The position numbers and the translations under genes are program-made. Shown here piece by piece: positions 1 to 6,258 of a DNA stretch of 10,504 nt. Numbering within the stretch: the stretch's first letter is position 1; each line of letters opens with the position of its first letter. Source of the DNA: Methanobacteriota archaeon (GTDB taxonomy: Archaea; Hydrothermarchaeota; Hydrothermarchaeia; Hydrothermarchaeales; JACRDW01); the NCBI GenBank assembly GCA_016212785.1, contig JACRDW010000029.1:1-10504 (forward strand). Direction: 5' to 3'. The notes under the pieces were generated by a model that made no database searches, was not told the DNA's origin, and saw only the letters and a list, made by a program, of their open reading frames with translations.

Positions 1-764
1 AGCTCGGCAGGCGAGCCGACGCCCATTAGATACCTCGGCTTTCCTTCAGGAATCAGCGGCACGGTATTCCTTAAGGTTTCGAACATGACTTTTTTCGGCT
101 CGCCGATAGATAAGCCTCCAATGCCGTAGCCGTCGAAATTCAGTTCCACAAGTTTTTCAGCACTTTCCCTTCGCAGGTCTTCAAACACTCCGCCTTGAAT
201 TATTGCGAACAGCTTTTGATTGCTTCTATGCGCTTTTTTACATCTCCCTGCCCAGTCGAGAGTCCTGCCGAGCGAATCCCGCACATGCTCATAGCTGCTC
301 CCGTACGGAGGGCAGTCATCCAGAACCATCGCAACGTCGCTTCCGAGTGATTCCTGCATCTCGACGCATTTCTCGGGAGTGAGCAGATGCTTTGCGTCGT
401 CGAAGGGCGAGTGGAAGGAAATCCCTCTCCTGCCTACTCCTTGGAGAAAACCCTGCCTGAGCATCTGATACCCGCCGCTGTCAGTGAAGATGCAGCGGCG
501 CCAGTTCATAAATTCATGCAAGCTTCCTGCCTTTGCAATAGTCTCAATCCCGGGCTTAAGATACAGCAAGAAAGCGTTTGCAATCAATGCCTGCGTACGC
601 GTTTCGGCAAGCTCTTCTGAGCCGAGCGTTTTCACGCTTCCTTTGGTAGCAACCGGCAGGAATGCAGGGGTATCTACTGCACCGTGCGCAGTGTAAAGCT
701 TTCCGACCCTTGCACTGCCGTCTTCGTGGAGAATTTTGAATCCACTCGTCGAAACTCGTCGCAC
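1..764 (-). CDS. tgt: Bacterial-type tRNA-guanine(34) transglycosylase, partial (C-terminus beyond window)
   Basis: Exchanges G34 of GUN-anticodon tRNAs for a 7-deazaguanine base, cytoplasmic. 254 residues are visible of a family near 370. Seen: DTPAFLPV (31-38), TDSGGYQ (94-100) with the general-base Asp95, the substrate-pocket segment VLDDC (147-151), AIIQGG (187-192) and GGLSIGEP (216-223). In bacterial enzymes the last motif is GGLAVGE or GGLSVGE and its Val allows preQ1; the eukaryotic queuine enzyme has Gly. Ile220 here therefore points to preQ1. The nucleophile Asp and the zinc site lie outside the window. The sequence resembles bacterial Tgt, not the archaeosine enzyme. No in-frame ATG exists; the GTG at 764 sits 6 bases after a strong ribosome site and 18 bases after the queA stop, so the two are co-transcribed. 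Confidence 0.93.
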   Translation of the reverse strand, partial: MRRVSTSGFKILHEDGSARVGKLYTAHGAVDTPAFLPVATKGSVKTLGSEELAETRTQALIANAFLLYLKPGIETIAKAGSLHEFMNWRRCIFTDSGGYQMLRQGFLQGVGRRGISFHSPFDDAKHLLTPEKCVEMQESLGSDVAMVLDDCPPYGSSYEHVRDSLGRTLDWAGRCKKAHRSNQKLFAIIQGGVFEDLRRESAEKLVELNFDGYGIGGLSIGEPKKVMFETLRNTVPLIPEGKPRYLMGVGSPAE

Positions 765-770
765 TCGTTT

Positions 771-778
771 CTCCTCCT
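771..778 (-). promoter_or_regulatory. Ribosome binding site of tgt
   Basis: The minus strand reads AGGAGGAG, six bases before the GTG at 764. It decides the GTG start, since no ATG is available in this frame. It lies just after the queA stop codon, consistent with translational coupling. Confidence 0.8.
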
Positions 779-782
779 GTAT

Positions 783-1772
783 TCACCTCATTATGAACAT
801 AGCATCTCCGAAGCTGTAAAAGCGGTATTTTTCTTTTATCGCAAGCTCATAGGCGTTCAGAATTTTTTCCCTGCCTGCGTATGCGCACACGAGCATGAGC
901 AGCGTTGATTTTGGCAGGTGAAAGTTCGTTACAAGTGCGCTGGTATTGCTTCTGAATTTGTAGGGCGGGAAAATGAAAAGGTCAGACCAGCCGGAAGTTG
1001 CGCTTATGCGTCCTTCCTCATCTGCTGCGCTTTCGAGCGCTTTTAGTGTCGTTGTTCCGACCGCTATTACTGTTTCCCCTTCATTTATTATTTCTGCATT
1101 TTTTTCGTCTATCTCAAAATACTCAGGCTCTGGTTTGTGCTGGGCGATGTTCTCTACTTTCACAGGCGCAAATGTTCCCAGACCAATGTGAAGAGTAACG
1201 TACGCAATCCTTGCGCCTTTGCTCTCTATTTCTTTGAGCAGCTCTTTTGTGAAGTGCAAGCCTGCGGTCGGAGCCGCTATCGAGCCGGGATTTCTTGCGT
1301 ACACTGTTTGATAGCGCTCCCTCTCAGCTTTCCGCTTTATGTACGGCGGTGTAGGAGGCTCTCCATGCTTTTCCAAGATTTCTTCGGTGCTGGCATTGAA
1401 TTCTATTTCGAATTTACCGTTGGCTGCGTCTGTGATAACCCCGCGCAAATCGTCATCAAAAATAATTTCGGTTCCGCTGCGCACCTTTCCTTTCACCAGA
1501 CACTTCCATTTTCTCTCGCTCAACTCCAAGACGAGCAGAAGCTCTATCCTGCCTCCGTTTTTCTTTTTTCCACGAATTCGTGCCGGTATGACCTTCGAGT
1601 CGTTTAGCACGAGCACATAGCCTTCTCTGAGATAATCTGCGAGTTCATAAAATTTTCCGTGCTCGATTTTGCTTCCGTTCAGCACCAGGAGCCTGGAGGA
1701 GCTCCTCGGCTCAACAGGTACTTGGGCTATAAGTTCTTTTGGCAGCGAGTAGTCAAAATCATGCAGCTTCAT
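783..1772 (-). CDS. queA: S-adenosylmethionine:tRNA ribosyltransferase-isomerase
   Basis: Transfers and isomerises the ribosyl part of SAM onto preQ1 at tRNA position 34, giving epoxyqueuosine. The 329-residue protein is full length and carries the family landmarks in order: MKLHDFDYSLP (1-11), LVLNDSKVIPARI (54-66), AAPTAGLHFT (166-175), YVTLHIGLGTFAPV (191-204), GTTTLKALES (239-248), TNFHLPKSTLLMLV (282-295) and RFYSFGDAM (317-325). I chose the ATG at 1772 over an upstream TTG at 1781 because it matches the family start exactly. It has no ribosome site and a TATA box about 28 bases upstream, so it is probably leaderless. It is first in an operon with tgt. QueA is typically bacterial; an archaeal host makes it a transfer candidate. 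No QueG or QueH for the next reduction is in the window. Confidence 0.96.
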   Translation of the reverse strand: MKLHDFDYSLPKELIAQVPVEPRSSSRLLVLNGSKIEHGKFYELADYLREGYVLVLNDSKVIPARIRGKKKNGGRIELLLVLELSERKWKCLVKGKVRSGTEIIFDDDLRGVITDAANGKFEIEFNASTEEILEKHGEPPTPPYIKRKAERERYQTVYARNPGSIAAPTAGLHFTKELLKEIESKGARIAYVTLHIGLGTFAPVKVENIAQHKPEPEYFEIDEKNAEIINEGETVIAVGTTTLKALESAADEEGRISATSGWSDLFIFPPYKFRSNTSALVTNFHLPKSTLLMLVCAYAGREKILNAYELAIKEKYRFYSFGDAMFIMR

Positions 1773-1796
1773 AGTTCGCAAACCTTATTAATCCTG

Positions 1797-1804
1797 TTAT
1801 ATAT
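1797..1804 (-). promoter_or_regulatory. TATA box of the queA-tgt operon
   Basis: The minus strand reads ATATATAA, centred about 28 bases before the queA ATG at 1772. With no ribosome site in between, this spacing fits an archaeal leaderless transcript. The box lies in the 40-base divergent gap shared with the gene at 1813. Confidence 0.55.
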
Positions 1805-1812
1805 CGTTAATC

Positions 1813-2139
1813 ATGGAATATATATCGTATTTCATTACCGGAGGCGGCGTAGTAACGATTGCCACATGGCTAGCTAGAATGGGACATCCTTTCCTATCTG
1901 GCATTGCGCTAATGTTTCCGAGCGTTACGCTGGTATCTTTTTATTTCTTGGGCAAGTCGGCCGGAGGAGAAGCGGTTTCAGCGAGTGCAAAATCAGCGCT
2001 GCGCGCCACTTTCTTTTTATGGCTACCTTATATGACTACCATAATATATCTCACCCCGAGACTTGGAGTGAATAAGGCTTTGCTATTTGCGCTGGCTGTC
2101 TTCTTAATGCTTGCGCTGATATACGTATATATAAAATAG
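1813..2139 (+). CDS. GlpM-like (DUF3147-type) four-helix membrane protein
   Basis: A 108-residue hydrophobic protein with four predicted membrane helices at about 3-20, 27-47, 62-81 and 87-106. A short loop with one charged patch (GKSAGGEAVSASAKSALR, 47-64) lies between helices 2 and 3. The stretch GIALMFPSVTLVSFYFLG (30-47), and the spacing to the LWLPY-type helix 3, resemble bacterial GlpM, whose function is poorly known. The ATG at 1813 has no ribosome site and lies just after the divergent promoter region, so it may be leaderless. The next gene, a disrupted YhhQ-type transporter, starts 10 bases after its stop, so both were probably one transcript. A transport-accessory role is inference only. 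The GlpM assignment rests on motif memory. Confidence 0.7.
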   Translation: MEYISYFITGGGVVTIATWLARMGHPFLSGIALMFPSVTLVSFYFLGKSAGGEAVSASAKSALRATFFLWLPYMTTIIYLTPRLGVNKALLFALAVFLMLALIYVYIK

Positions 2140-2149
2140 AGGAGAATAA

Positions 2150-2796
2150 ATGAGAAAAGAACTGGCATACACGAGCATAGGTGCGCTCTTCGTCACAGCT
2201 CAGGTTTTGACAGCCATAAGGGCAGAGATTTTTCCGTTTCTGCCTCCGCCGTACAGTCTCATGTTCGGGGGCTTTTTGCATACATTCTAATCTACTGCGT
2301 TGCGAATATTCTGAACGAGAGCGAGGGCAGGCAGGAAGGTACAAAAATAATAGCCGCTGGCTTGTTTGCGAATGTTTTATTTTTAATCAATTTGCGCTTG
2401 GAGAATTTGATACCTGAATATAAGGGAATTTTTCCAGAGTATGCGAGCCAGACATTTAACTGGCTGGTCAGCACAGAAGTGCGAATAGTCGCAGGTTCTC
2501 TGCTTGCCTACTGCATTGCGATGTGGCTCAACAATTATTTATACAACAGCAAGCCAGAGAGAAATTTAATCGCCAAGTACATGCTCGCAATAGGAGCTGC
2601 GCAAATAATAGACACGATAGTATTTCATTTAACGGCATATCTCGGGTTGGTGGAATTCAATGCGCTTCTCGGCTCAATCGCCTCCACCCTGCTCCTAAAA
2701 TTTATAATAGCGGCGGCTTCGATTCCGATATTCCTAGGCGGTCTGAAAGGTTACAGTTATATTGGGGCTCGATTAGAAAGCAAAGCAGTGCATTAG
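2150..2796 (+). pseudogene. yhhQ: YhhQ/VUT-family queuosine-precursor transporter, frameshifted
   Basis: The family (COG1738) imports preQ0/preQ1 through the inner membrane. The 5' part (2150-2290, 46 residues, MRKELAYTSIGALF...) stops at a TAA. The rest continues in another frame from about 2270 to 2796: AYILIYCVANILNE, then FNWLVSTEVRIVAGSLLAY, which matches the family's R-I-x-A-S-x-x-A-Y helix, then AAQIIDTIVFH and a final KFIIAAASIPIFLGG helix. Restoring one base in the run GGGGGCTTTTT (2266-2276) would give one protein of roughly 215 residues, the usual length. The start has a GAGGAG site and follows the GlpM-like gene by 10 bases. Its position opposite queA-tgt supports the assignment. 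The shift could be a real mutation, an assembly error, or less likely programmed slippage. Confidence 0.75.
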
Positions 2797-2845
2797 CCCC
2801 ACCTTCCGGTGTAGTCGGAAAAATACTTATGACGTTACTCTCGGG

Positions 2846-2851
2846 TTTTTT
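2846..2851 (+). terminator. Possible T-run terminator after yhhQ
   Basis: A run of six T follows a C-rich/G-rich stretch 50 bases after the yhhQ stop. Archaeal termination often uses such runs. There is no hairpin of note, and this rests on composition only. Confidence 0.3.
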
Positions 2852-2892
2852 GGGGTGATACGCCTCATTGAGTTTTGCCTTCGTACCAAAAA

Positions 2893-2971
2893 GTTTTTCT
2901 TTGGGGAGTAGACTTTTCTTTTATAAAAAAGAAAAGGATACAAGGGCTCGTGGTCTAGTGGTTATGCACGG
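2893..2971 (+). repeat. Direct repeat copy A: duplicated tRNA-Val leader and 5' part
   Basis: Matches 3024-3101 at an offset of about 131 bases. From 2941 it is identical through the first 23 bases of the tRNA (CAAGGGCTCGTGGTCTAG and on to TTATG), then gains one C and diverges after ACGG. The leader part is about 80-90 percent alike, with the same inverted repeat. Confidence 0.85.
2913..2936. repeat. Perfect 10-bp inverted repeat before the tRNA-Val remnant
   Basis: CTTTTCTTTT and AAAAGAAAAG flank a 4-base loop (ATAA). The same arms recur upstream of the intact tRNA gene at 3044-3066. The TTATAAAA inside may serve as TATA box. Confidence 0.75.
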
Positions 2972-3000
2972 AGCCTTTTTGCTGTCGCAAAAACCCTCGG
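2944..3000 (+). pseudogene. Degenerate tRNA-Val copy (5' half intact, 3' half lost)
   Basis: The first 23 bases equal those of tRNA-Val(CAC) at 3074, including the acceptor 5' strand and D arm. The sequence then reads CACGG and departs. A weak further match (GCTGTCGCA against GCTGTCTCA, then TCGGGA) suggests a decayed tRNA with a short insertion rather than a clean truncation. No T arm and no matching acceptor 3' strand can be found. A 7-bp stem (2976-2982 with 2987-2993, loop TGTC) replaces the anticodon region, so it cannot fold as a tRNA. Confidence 0.7.
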
Positions 3001-3023
3001 GAAAAAATATAAATCAATGAATC

Positions 3024-3101
3024 TATTTTCTTTTGATGGTATACTTTTCTTTTCATAAAAGAAAAGGATACAAGGGCTCGTGGTCTAGTGGTTATGACGG
3101 C
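3024..3101 (+). repeat. Direct repeat copy B: leader and 5' part of the intact tRNA-Val
   Basis: This is the counterpart of 2893-2971. It contains the leader and the first 28 or so bases of the complete tRNA-Val gene. Copy B is the intact one because the tRNA fold is complete downstream. Confidence 0.85.
3044..3066. promoter_or_regulatory. 10-bp inverted repeat at the tRNA-Val promoter
   Basis: CTTTTCTTTT, loop CAT, AAAAGAAAAG: perfect arms ending 7 bases before the tRNA. It covers the place where the TATA box and start site of the tRNA should be. It may be just a symmetric AT-rich promoter or a protein site. Confidence 0.5.
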
Positions 3102-3146
3102 TGTCTCACACACAGCAGGTCGGGAGTTCGATCCTCCCCGGGCCCA
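3074..3146 (+). tRNA. tRNA-Val (CAC)
   Basis: 73 bases fold as a full cloverleaf. The acceptor GGGCTCG pairs with CGGGCCC (one G-U). The anticodon stem GCTGT/ACAGC encloses the loop CTCACAC, giving anticodon CAC. The T arm is GGGAG-TTCGATC-CTCCC and the discriminator is A. CCA is not encoded and there is no intron. A degenerate copy lies 131 bases upstream, and a truncated methylthiotransferase gene begins 23 bases downstream. Confidence 0.95.
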
Positions 3147-3168
3147 CTTACTCGTAAGTATGAATTAG

Positions 3169-4197
3169 TTGATTGCAAGAAGAATAGAAGAGCTGAAGGA
3201 CAAAAAAATAATCGTCGCGAGCTGCCCGAATTTAATCAGCGATGCTATTAACAGCGTTGCGAATGGGAGGAGATTTGTTAATATTTCAGATGCAGTGCTT
3301 GAAAAATCATGCATGTACAAGAGAAGGAAAAATCGAGCAGTAGCAGTCGTTCCTATTTCAGAGGGCTGTCTTGGAATGTGCAGCTACTGCGCAACAAAAT
3401 TTGTAAGGGGAAAATTGAGAAGCTCTGGGATAGCATCTGTGGTAAAAGAAGTCGAAGACGTGGTGAGACACGGGTACAGGGAAATCCAGCTAACTGCCCA
3501 GGATACCGCTGCATACGGAATTGACATTGAAGAAAGCCTGCCAGAGCTATTGCGCAGGGTATGTGAAGTGGGTGGAGATTTCAAGGCAAGAGTAGGGATG
3601 ATGAATCCCGGATTTGCGCTGGAAATTTTAGATGAGCTGATAGATTCTTACAGAAATGAAAAAATCTACAAATTCGTGCACATACCTGTGCAGAGCGGCG
3701 ACGATGCAATTCTGGAGAAAATGAAAAGAAATTACTGCGTTGAGGATTTTCTCGAGGTAGTTAGAGCGTTCAGAAAAATTGGCGCAATGCTCTCCACAGA
3801 CGTTATCGTGGGCTATCCCAGCGAAAGCGAAAAATCCTTCACGAAGACTTATAGACTCATGGAAGATATTGAGCCGGACGTGCTGAACGTTAAGAAATTT
3901 TCTCCCCGCCCAAAAACGCCTGCCGCAAAATTGAAGGATATGCCGGACAGAATTAAAAAGGAGCGCTCCAGAAAGTTAGCATTGCTGCACGCTAAAATTG
4001 CCCTTGAAAAAAATAAAAGATGCATAGGCAAAGAATTTGAAGTCCTTGTAACAGAGTTCGGAAAGAATAATACAATGCTCGCAAGGACAAATTCTTATAA
4101 ACAAGTAGTTTTGCAAGGCGCAAACTTGGGCGAATTTTTGAAAGTAAAAATAAAAGATGCGATGCCCAGCTATTTGATTGCAGATTCGGATTTTTAA
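3169..4197 (+). CDS. MiaB/e-MtaB-like tRNA methylthiotransferase, N-terminally truncated
   Basis: Radical-SAM enzymes of this family convert t6A37 to ms2t6A37 in ANN-decoding tRNAs. Seen: the radical-SAM cluster motif GCLGMCSYC (Cys67, 71, 74), QLTAQDTAAYG (118-128), VHIPVQSGDD (187-196), ALLSTDVIVGYPSE-type motif near 235 and a C-terminal TRAM-like end. Full-length relatives have about 420 residues; here 342 remain. The N-terminal UPF0004 domain starts only at its last part (RRIEELKDKKIIVASC), so Cys19 remains but the other two Cys ligands of the auxiliary cluster are gone. The frame opens with TTG at 3169, right after an in-frame TAG (3166) and 23 bases from tRNA-Val, with no ribosome site. 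Met49 is another possible start. Lack of two cluster ligands argues against methylthiolation, yet the rest of the frame is intact, so decay is recent or the protein was repurposed. Confidence 0.85.
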   Translation: MIARRIEELKDKKIIVASCPNLISDAINSVANGRRFVNISDAVLEKSCMYKRRKNRAVAVVPISEGCLGMCSYCATKFVRGKLRSSGIASVVKEVEDVVRHGYREIQLTAQDTAAYGIDIEESLPELLRRVCEVGGDFKARVGMMNPGFALEILDELIDSYRNEKIYKFVHIPVQSGDDAILEKMKRNYCVEDFLEVVRAFRKIGAMLSTDVIVGYPSESEKSFTKTYRLMEDIEPDVLNVKKFSPRPKTPAAKLKDMPDRIKKERSRKLALLHAKIALEKNKRCIGKEFEVLVTEFGKNNTMLARTNSYKQVVLQGANLGEFLKVKIKDAMPSYLIADSDF

Positions 4198-4382
4198 TGC
4201 AGCATGGGACCAAGTAGCATGGCTATTATTACTGCTACAAGTATCGCTATGTAGGCGTAAATAACCTTTGGTGGAACCCTAAATTCTCCTTTCCCACCGC
4301 TCCTTTCATACAACCATATTTTAATTAGGATATATATCGGGACGATGGATAGCAGAATTAATAAAGTAATCACGATGTTCAT
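4194..4382 (-). CDS. Small two-helix membrane protein, unknown function
   Basis: I do not recognise this 62-residue protein. It has two clear hydrophobic helices, about residues 3-24 (IVITLLILLSIVPIYILI) and 43-60 (AYIAILVAVIIAMLLGPM), joined by a polar, basic loop (YERSGGKGEFRVPPK). The ATG at 4382 is preceded by AAGGGA at a workable distance. The frame ends with a 4-base convergent overlap of the methylthiotransferase stop. It lies 25 bases downstream of tRNA-Gly on the same strand and may be read from the same promoter. The two-helix layout and the ribosome site make it more than a chance frame, but short length limits certainty. Confidence 0.6.
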   Translation of the reverse strand: MNIVITLLILLSIVPIYILIKIWLYERSGGKGEFRVPPKVIYAYIAILVAVIIAMLLGPMLH

Positions 4383-4407
4383 TTTCTATCCCTTCTTTTC
4401 TTTAAAA

Positions 4408-4521
4408 TGCGGCCGCCGGGGATCGAACCCGGGCAGATAGCTTTTTCCTTGAAAGCTGGCATTCGCACCAACTTCCTCACGGAAGTGGGAAGCTATAGTC
4501 CTACCGCTAGACTACGGCCGC
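4408..4521 (-). tRNA. tRNA-Gly (CCC) with intron
   Basis: The minus strand gives acceptor GCGGCCG/CGGCCGC, D arm GTCTAGCGGTAGGAC, anticodon stem ATAGC/GCTAT, variable CTGC, T arm CCGGG-TTCGATC-CCCGG and discriminator A. The mature RNA is 71 bases. The loop is TT-CCC-A-A with anticodon CCC at 4489-4487. Exon 1 is 4521-4486 and exon 2 is 4442-4408. CCA is not encoded, and TTTT follows the discriminator, as at archaeal tRNA ends. Confidence 0.93.
4443..4485 (-). other. 43-base tRNA-Gly intron at position 37/38
   Basis: The exon-intron borders fit the archaeal bulge-helix-bulge. A 4-bp helix TTCC/GGAA is flanked by 3-base bulges CAC and AAA, cut as CA^C and AA^A. The outer helix inside the intron has only about 2 pairs (TT/AA), so the motif is of the relaxed type. 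The intron also contains a hairpin, TTCC-GTGA-GGAA. Confidence 0.85.
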
Positions 4522-4579
4522 ACTACTGGAGCGGAGCGGAAGTAGGCGCAGTACCCACGAACTTACTTACGCAAGCAAT

Positions 4580-4588
4580 AAATTTAAA
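4580..4588. promoter_or_regulatory. AT-rich box between tRNA-Gly and cofE, probable promoter
   Basis: AAATTTAAA is centred about 29 bases before the cofE ATG at 4613. No ribosome site precedes that ATG, so the operon is probably leaderless. The box is symmetric and lies 59 bases from the tRNA-Gly 5' end, so it might serve both directions. Confidence 0.5.
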
Positions 4589-4612
4589 CGTATCGCCGCT
4601 GTATTCTCGGAC

Positions 4613-5353
4613 ATGGAGATTATTGGATTGGACAATCTTCCTCTGATAAGAGACGGCGATGACTTAGTTGAGATAATATCTTCCGCACTCAAAGAAAAAG
4701 GAATCGCTTTGAAGAATAACGATATAGTCGCGGTTACAGAAAAAATCGTTGCGAAGGCAGAGGGACGGCTCGTTGATTTGGATAAAGTAAAACCCTCGAG
4801 GAGAGCTGTAGTTTTAGGCAGGAAAACTGAAAAAGACCCGCGCATAGTCGAGCTGATACTCAGGGAATCGAAGGAAATTCTCGCAGTGGGCAAGAATTTC
4901 ATAATAGTCGAAACAAAACAAGGATTTATCTGCGCAAATGCGGGCGTAGACCAGAGCAACGTTGAGAAGGGAAAAGCCAAGCTTTTGCCCCGCAATCCTG
5001 ACAGAAGCGCGAAGAGAATTAGAAAAGGTCTGGAAGAAAAAATTGGAAAAAAGATAGGCGTGATAATCGCAGATTCATTCGGCAGACCTTTCAGATACGG
5101 TACAGTTGGCATAGCAATCGGCGCTTCTGGAATCAAGGCTCTGTGGGACAGGCGGGGAGACAAAGATTTGTTTGGAAGAGAGCTGCAGATTACGAGAGTT
5201 GCAGTTGCTGACTGCCTCGCTTCCGCCGCAAACATGGTGATGGGCGAAGCGAAAGAAAAAATACCCATAGCAATAATAAGAGGTCTGAATTTTTCTGGCA
5301 GTGGAAAAGCAAGGGATTTGATAAGGAAAAAGAGGGAGGACGTATTTAGATGA
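4613..5353 (+). CDS. cofE: Coenzyme F420-0:L-glutamate ligase
   Basis: Adds gamma-linked glutamates to F420-0 with GTP in the cytoplasm, a late step of F420 synthesis. The 246-residue protein has the archaeal single-domain length. Motifs seen: NDIVAVTEKIVAKAEGR (36-52), ICANAGVDQSN (106-116), ADSFGRPFRYGTVGIAIG (153-170), DLFGRELQ (185-192), ADCLASAANMVMGEAKEKIP (199-218) and IIRG (221-224), the nucleotide and metal-binding landmarks of the family. It is first in a five-gene operon; its TGA overlaps the cofD start as ATGA. The ATG at 4613 has no ribosome site but lies about 29 bases after a TATA-like box. No truncation or odd residue is visible. Confidence 0.96.
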   Translation: MEIIGLDNLPLIRDGDDLVEIISSALKEKGIALKNNDIVAVTEKIVAKAEGRLVDLDKVKPSRRAVVLGRKTEKDPRIVELILRESKEILAVGKNFIIVETKQGFICANAGVDQSNVEKGKAKLLPRNPDRSAKRIRKGLEEKIGKKIGVIIADSFGRPFRYGTVGIAIGASGIKALWDRRGDKDLFGRELQITRVAVADCLASAANMVMGEAKEKIPIAIIRGLNFSGSGKARDLIRKKREDVFR

Positions 5354-6258
5354 TCGTCGTTCTCTCAGGCGGCACTGGAACGCCCAAGCTTTTGCAGGGG
5401 TTGAAAGAAGTTATAAGCGAAGAAGAAATCGCAGTAATCGTAAATACCGCAGAGGACTGCTGGCTGCCTCACGGCTATTTCTCGCCTGACGTAGATACGG
5501 TGCTCTACACGCTGAGCGATAGAATAAACGAGGAAACGTGGTACGGAATAAGAGGAGATACCTTTGCTACGCATGAAGCGCTTACAGCGCTTGGCTTTAA
5601 AGAAGTCCTGAAAATAGGCGATGAGGATAGAGCGACGCACATACAGAGAGGCGAGCTGCTGCGAAACGGAAAAAAACTCTCGGAGGCTATTGAAATTCAG
5701 AGAAAAGCTCTCGGAATAAAAGCGAGAGTATTTCCGATGAGCGACGAGATGGTTGAGACGAGGATTGTAACAGGGAAAAAAGAGATGTCTTTTCATGAGT
5801 TCTGGATCGAGAATAAGGGCATGCCCAATGTTAAAAACATTTTTTTCAAGGGCATAGAAAAAGCCAGAGGATGTAAAAAAGCTGTGAGAGCAATAAAAAA
5901 GGCAGAAGGCATTATAATCGGACCGAGCAACCCGGTTTCGAGCGTTCTGCCGATAATTTCACTGGCGGATACGAGAGAGGCGATGCAGAAAAAAAAGGAG
6001 CGATGCGTTGCAGTATCTCCGATCGTTTCAGGAAAGCCTGTAAGCGGACCTGCCGATAAGTTCATGCGTGCAAAGGGATTGAGCGTTTCATCGCAGGGCG
6101 TTGCAGAATTGTACAGCGAGTTAATAAGCTCCATTGTAATACATAATACTGATAAAATTCCGCAAGGAATTAAATGCCTTAAGACGAATATAATAATGCG
6201 GAGCCTGAAGGACAAAAAAAGATTAGCGAAATATGTGCTGAGAGTCTTGGAAAAATGA
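5350..6258 (+). CDS. cofD: 2-phospho-L-lactate transferase
   Basis: Joins the phospholactyl (or phosphoenolpyruvyl) nucleotide to the deazaflavin Fo, giving F420-0 or its dehydro form, the step just before CofE. At 302 residues it has the normal length. Motifs: VLSGGTGTPKLLQGL (4-18), VNTAEDCWLPHGYFSPDVDTV-type Fo/phosphate region (31-51), WYGIRGDTFATHEAL (64-78), KIGDEDRATHIQR (88-100), IIIGPSNPVSSVLPI (188-202) and SPIVSGKPVSGPADKFM (223-239). Archaeal relatives usually read NTGDD where this one has NTAED, a conservative change. Its start overlaps cofE and its end overlaps the next gene, both as ATGA. Confidence 0.96.
   Translation: MIVVLSGGTGTPKLLQGLKEVISEEEIAVIVNTAEDCWLPHGYFSPDVDTVLYTLSDRINEETWYGIRGDTFATHEALTALGFKEVLKIGDEDRATHIQRGELLRNGKKLSEAIEIQRKALGIKARVFPMSDEMVETRIVTGKKEMSFHEFWIENKGMPNVKNIFFKGIEKARGCKKAVRAIKKAEGIIIGPSNPVSSVLPIISLADTREAMQKKKERCVAVSPIVSGKPVSGPADKFMRAKGLSVSSQGVAELYSELISSIVIHNTDKIPQGIKCLKTNIIMRSLKDKKRLAKYVLRVLEK

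Noticed and set aside
1137..1607. 156-residue open frame on the plus strand
   Set aside because: It is antisense to queA, Cys-rich with no recognisable pattern, and queA is unmistakable in the other frame.
2944..3000. Copy A as a functional or split tRNA half
   Set aside because: It lacks an anticodon arm and a splice-type complementary tail, and the full-length tRNA-Val is present 131 bases on.
2893..3101. Two direct repeats with inverted arms as a possible CRISPR remnant
   Set aside because: There are only two copies, they contain a tRNA 5' half, and no further unit or cas gene is present.
3147..3158. ACTTAC-TC-GTAAGT hairpin after tRNA-Val as terminator
   Set aside because: There is no T-run after it and archaeal termination does not need hairpins; it is probably chance symmetry.
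3160..3171. ATG-AAT-TAG-TTG before the methylthiotransferase, suggesting an amber codon read as pyrrolysine
   Set aside because: Reading through would add only three residues and would not restore the missing domain. No other in-frame TAG in a gene supports recoding.
3033..3251. 72-residue open frame across tRNA-Val
   Set aside because: It runs through the tRNA gene and its tail is a shifted reading of the methylthiotransferase.
4567..5268. 233-residue open frame on the minus strand
   Set aside because: It lies opposite cofE, is Ser/Pro/Phe-rich as mirror frames of Lys/Glu-rich genes are, and matches no family.
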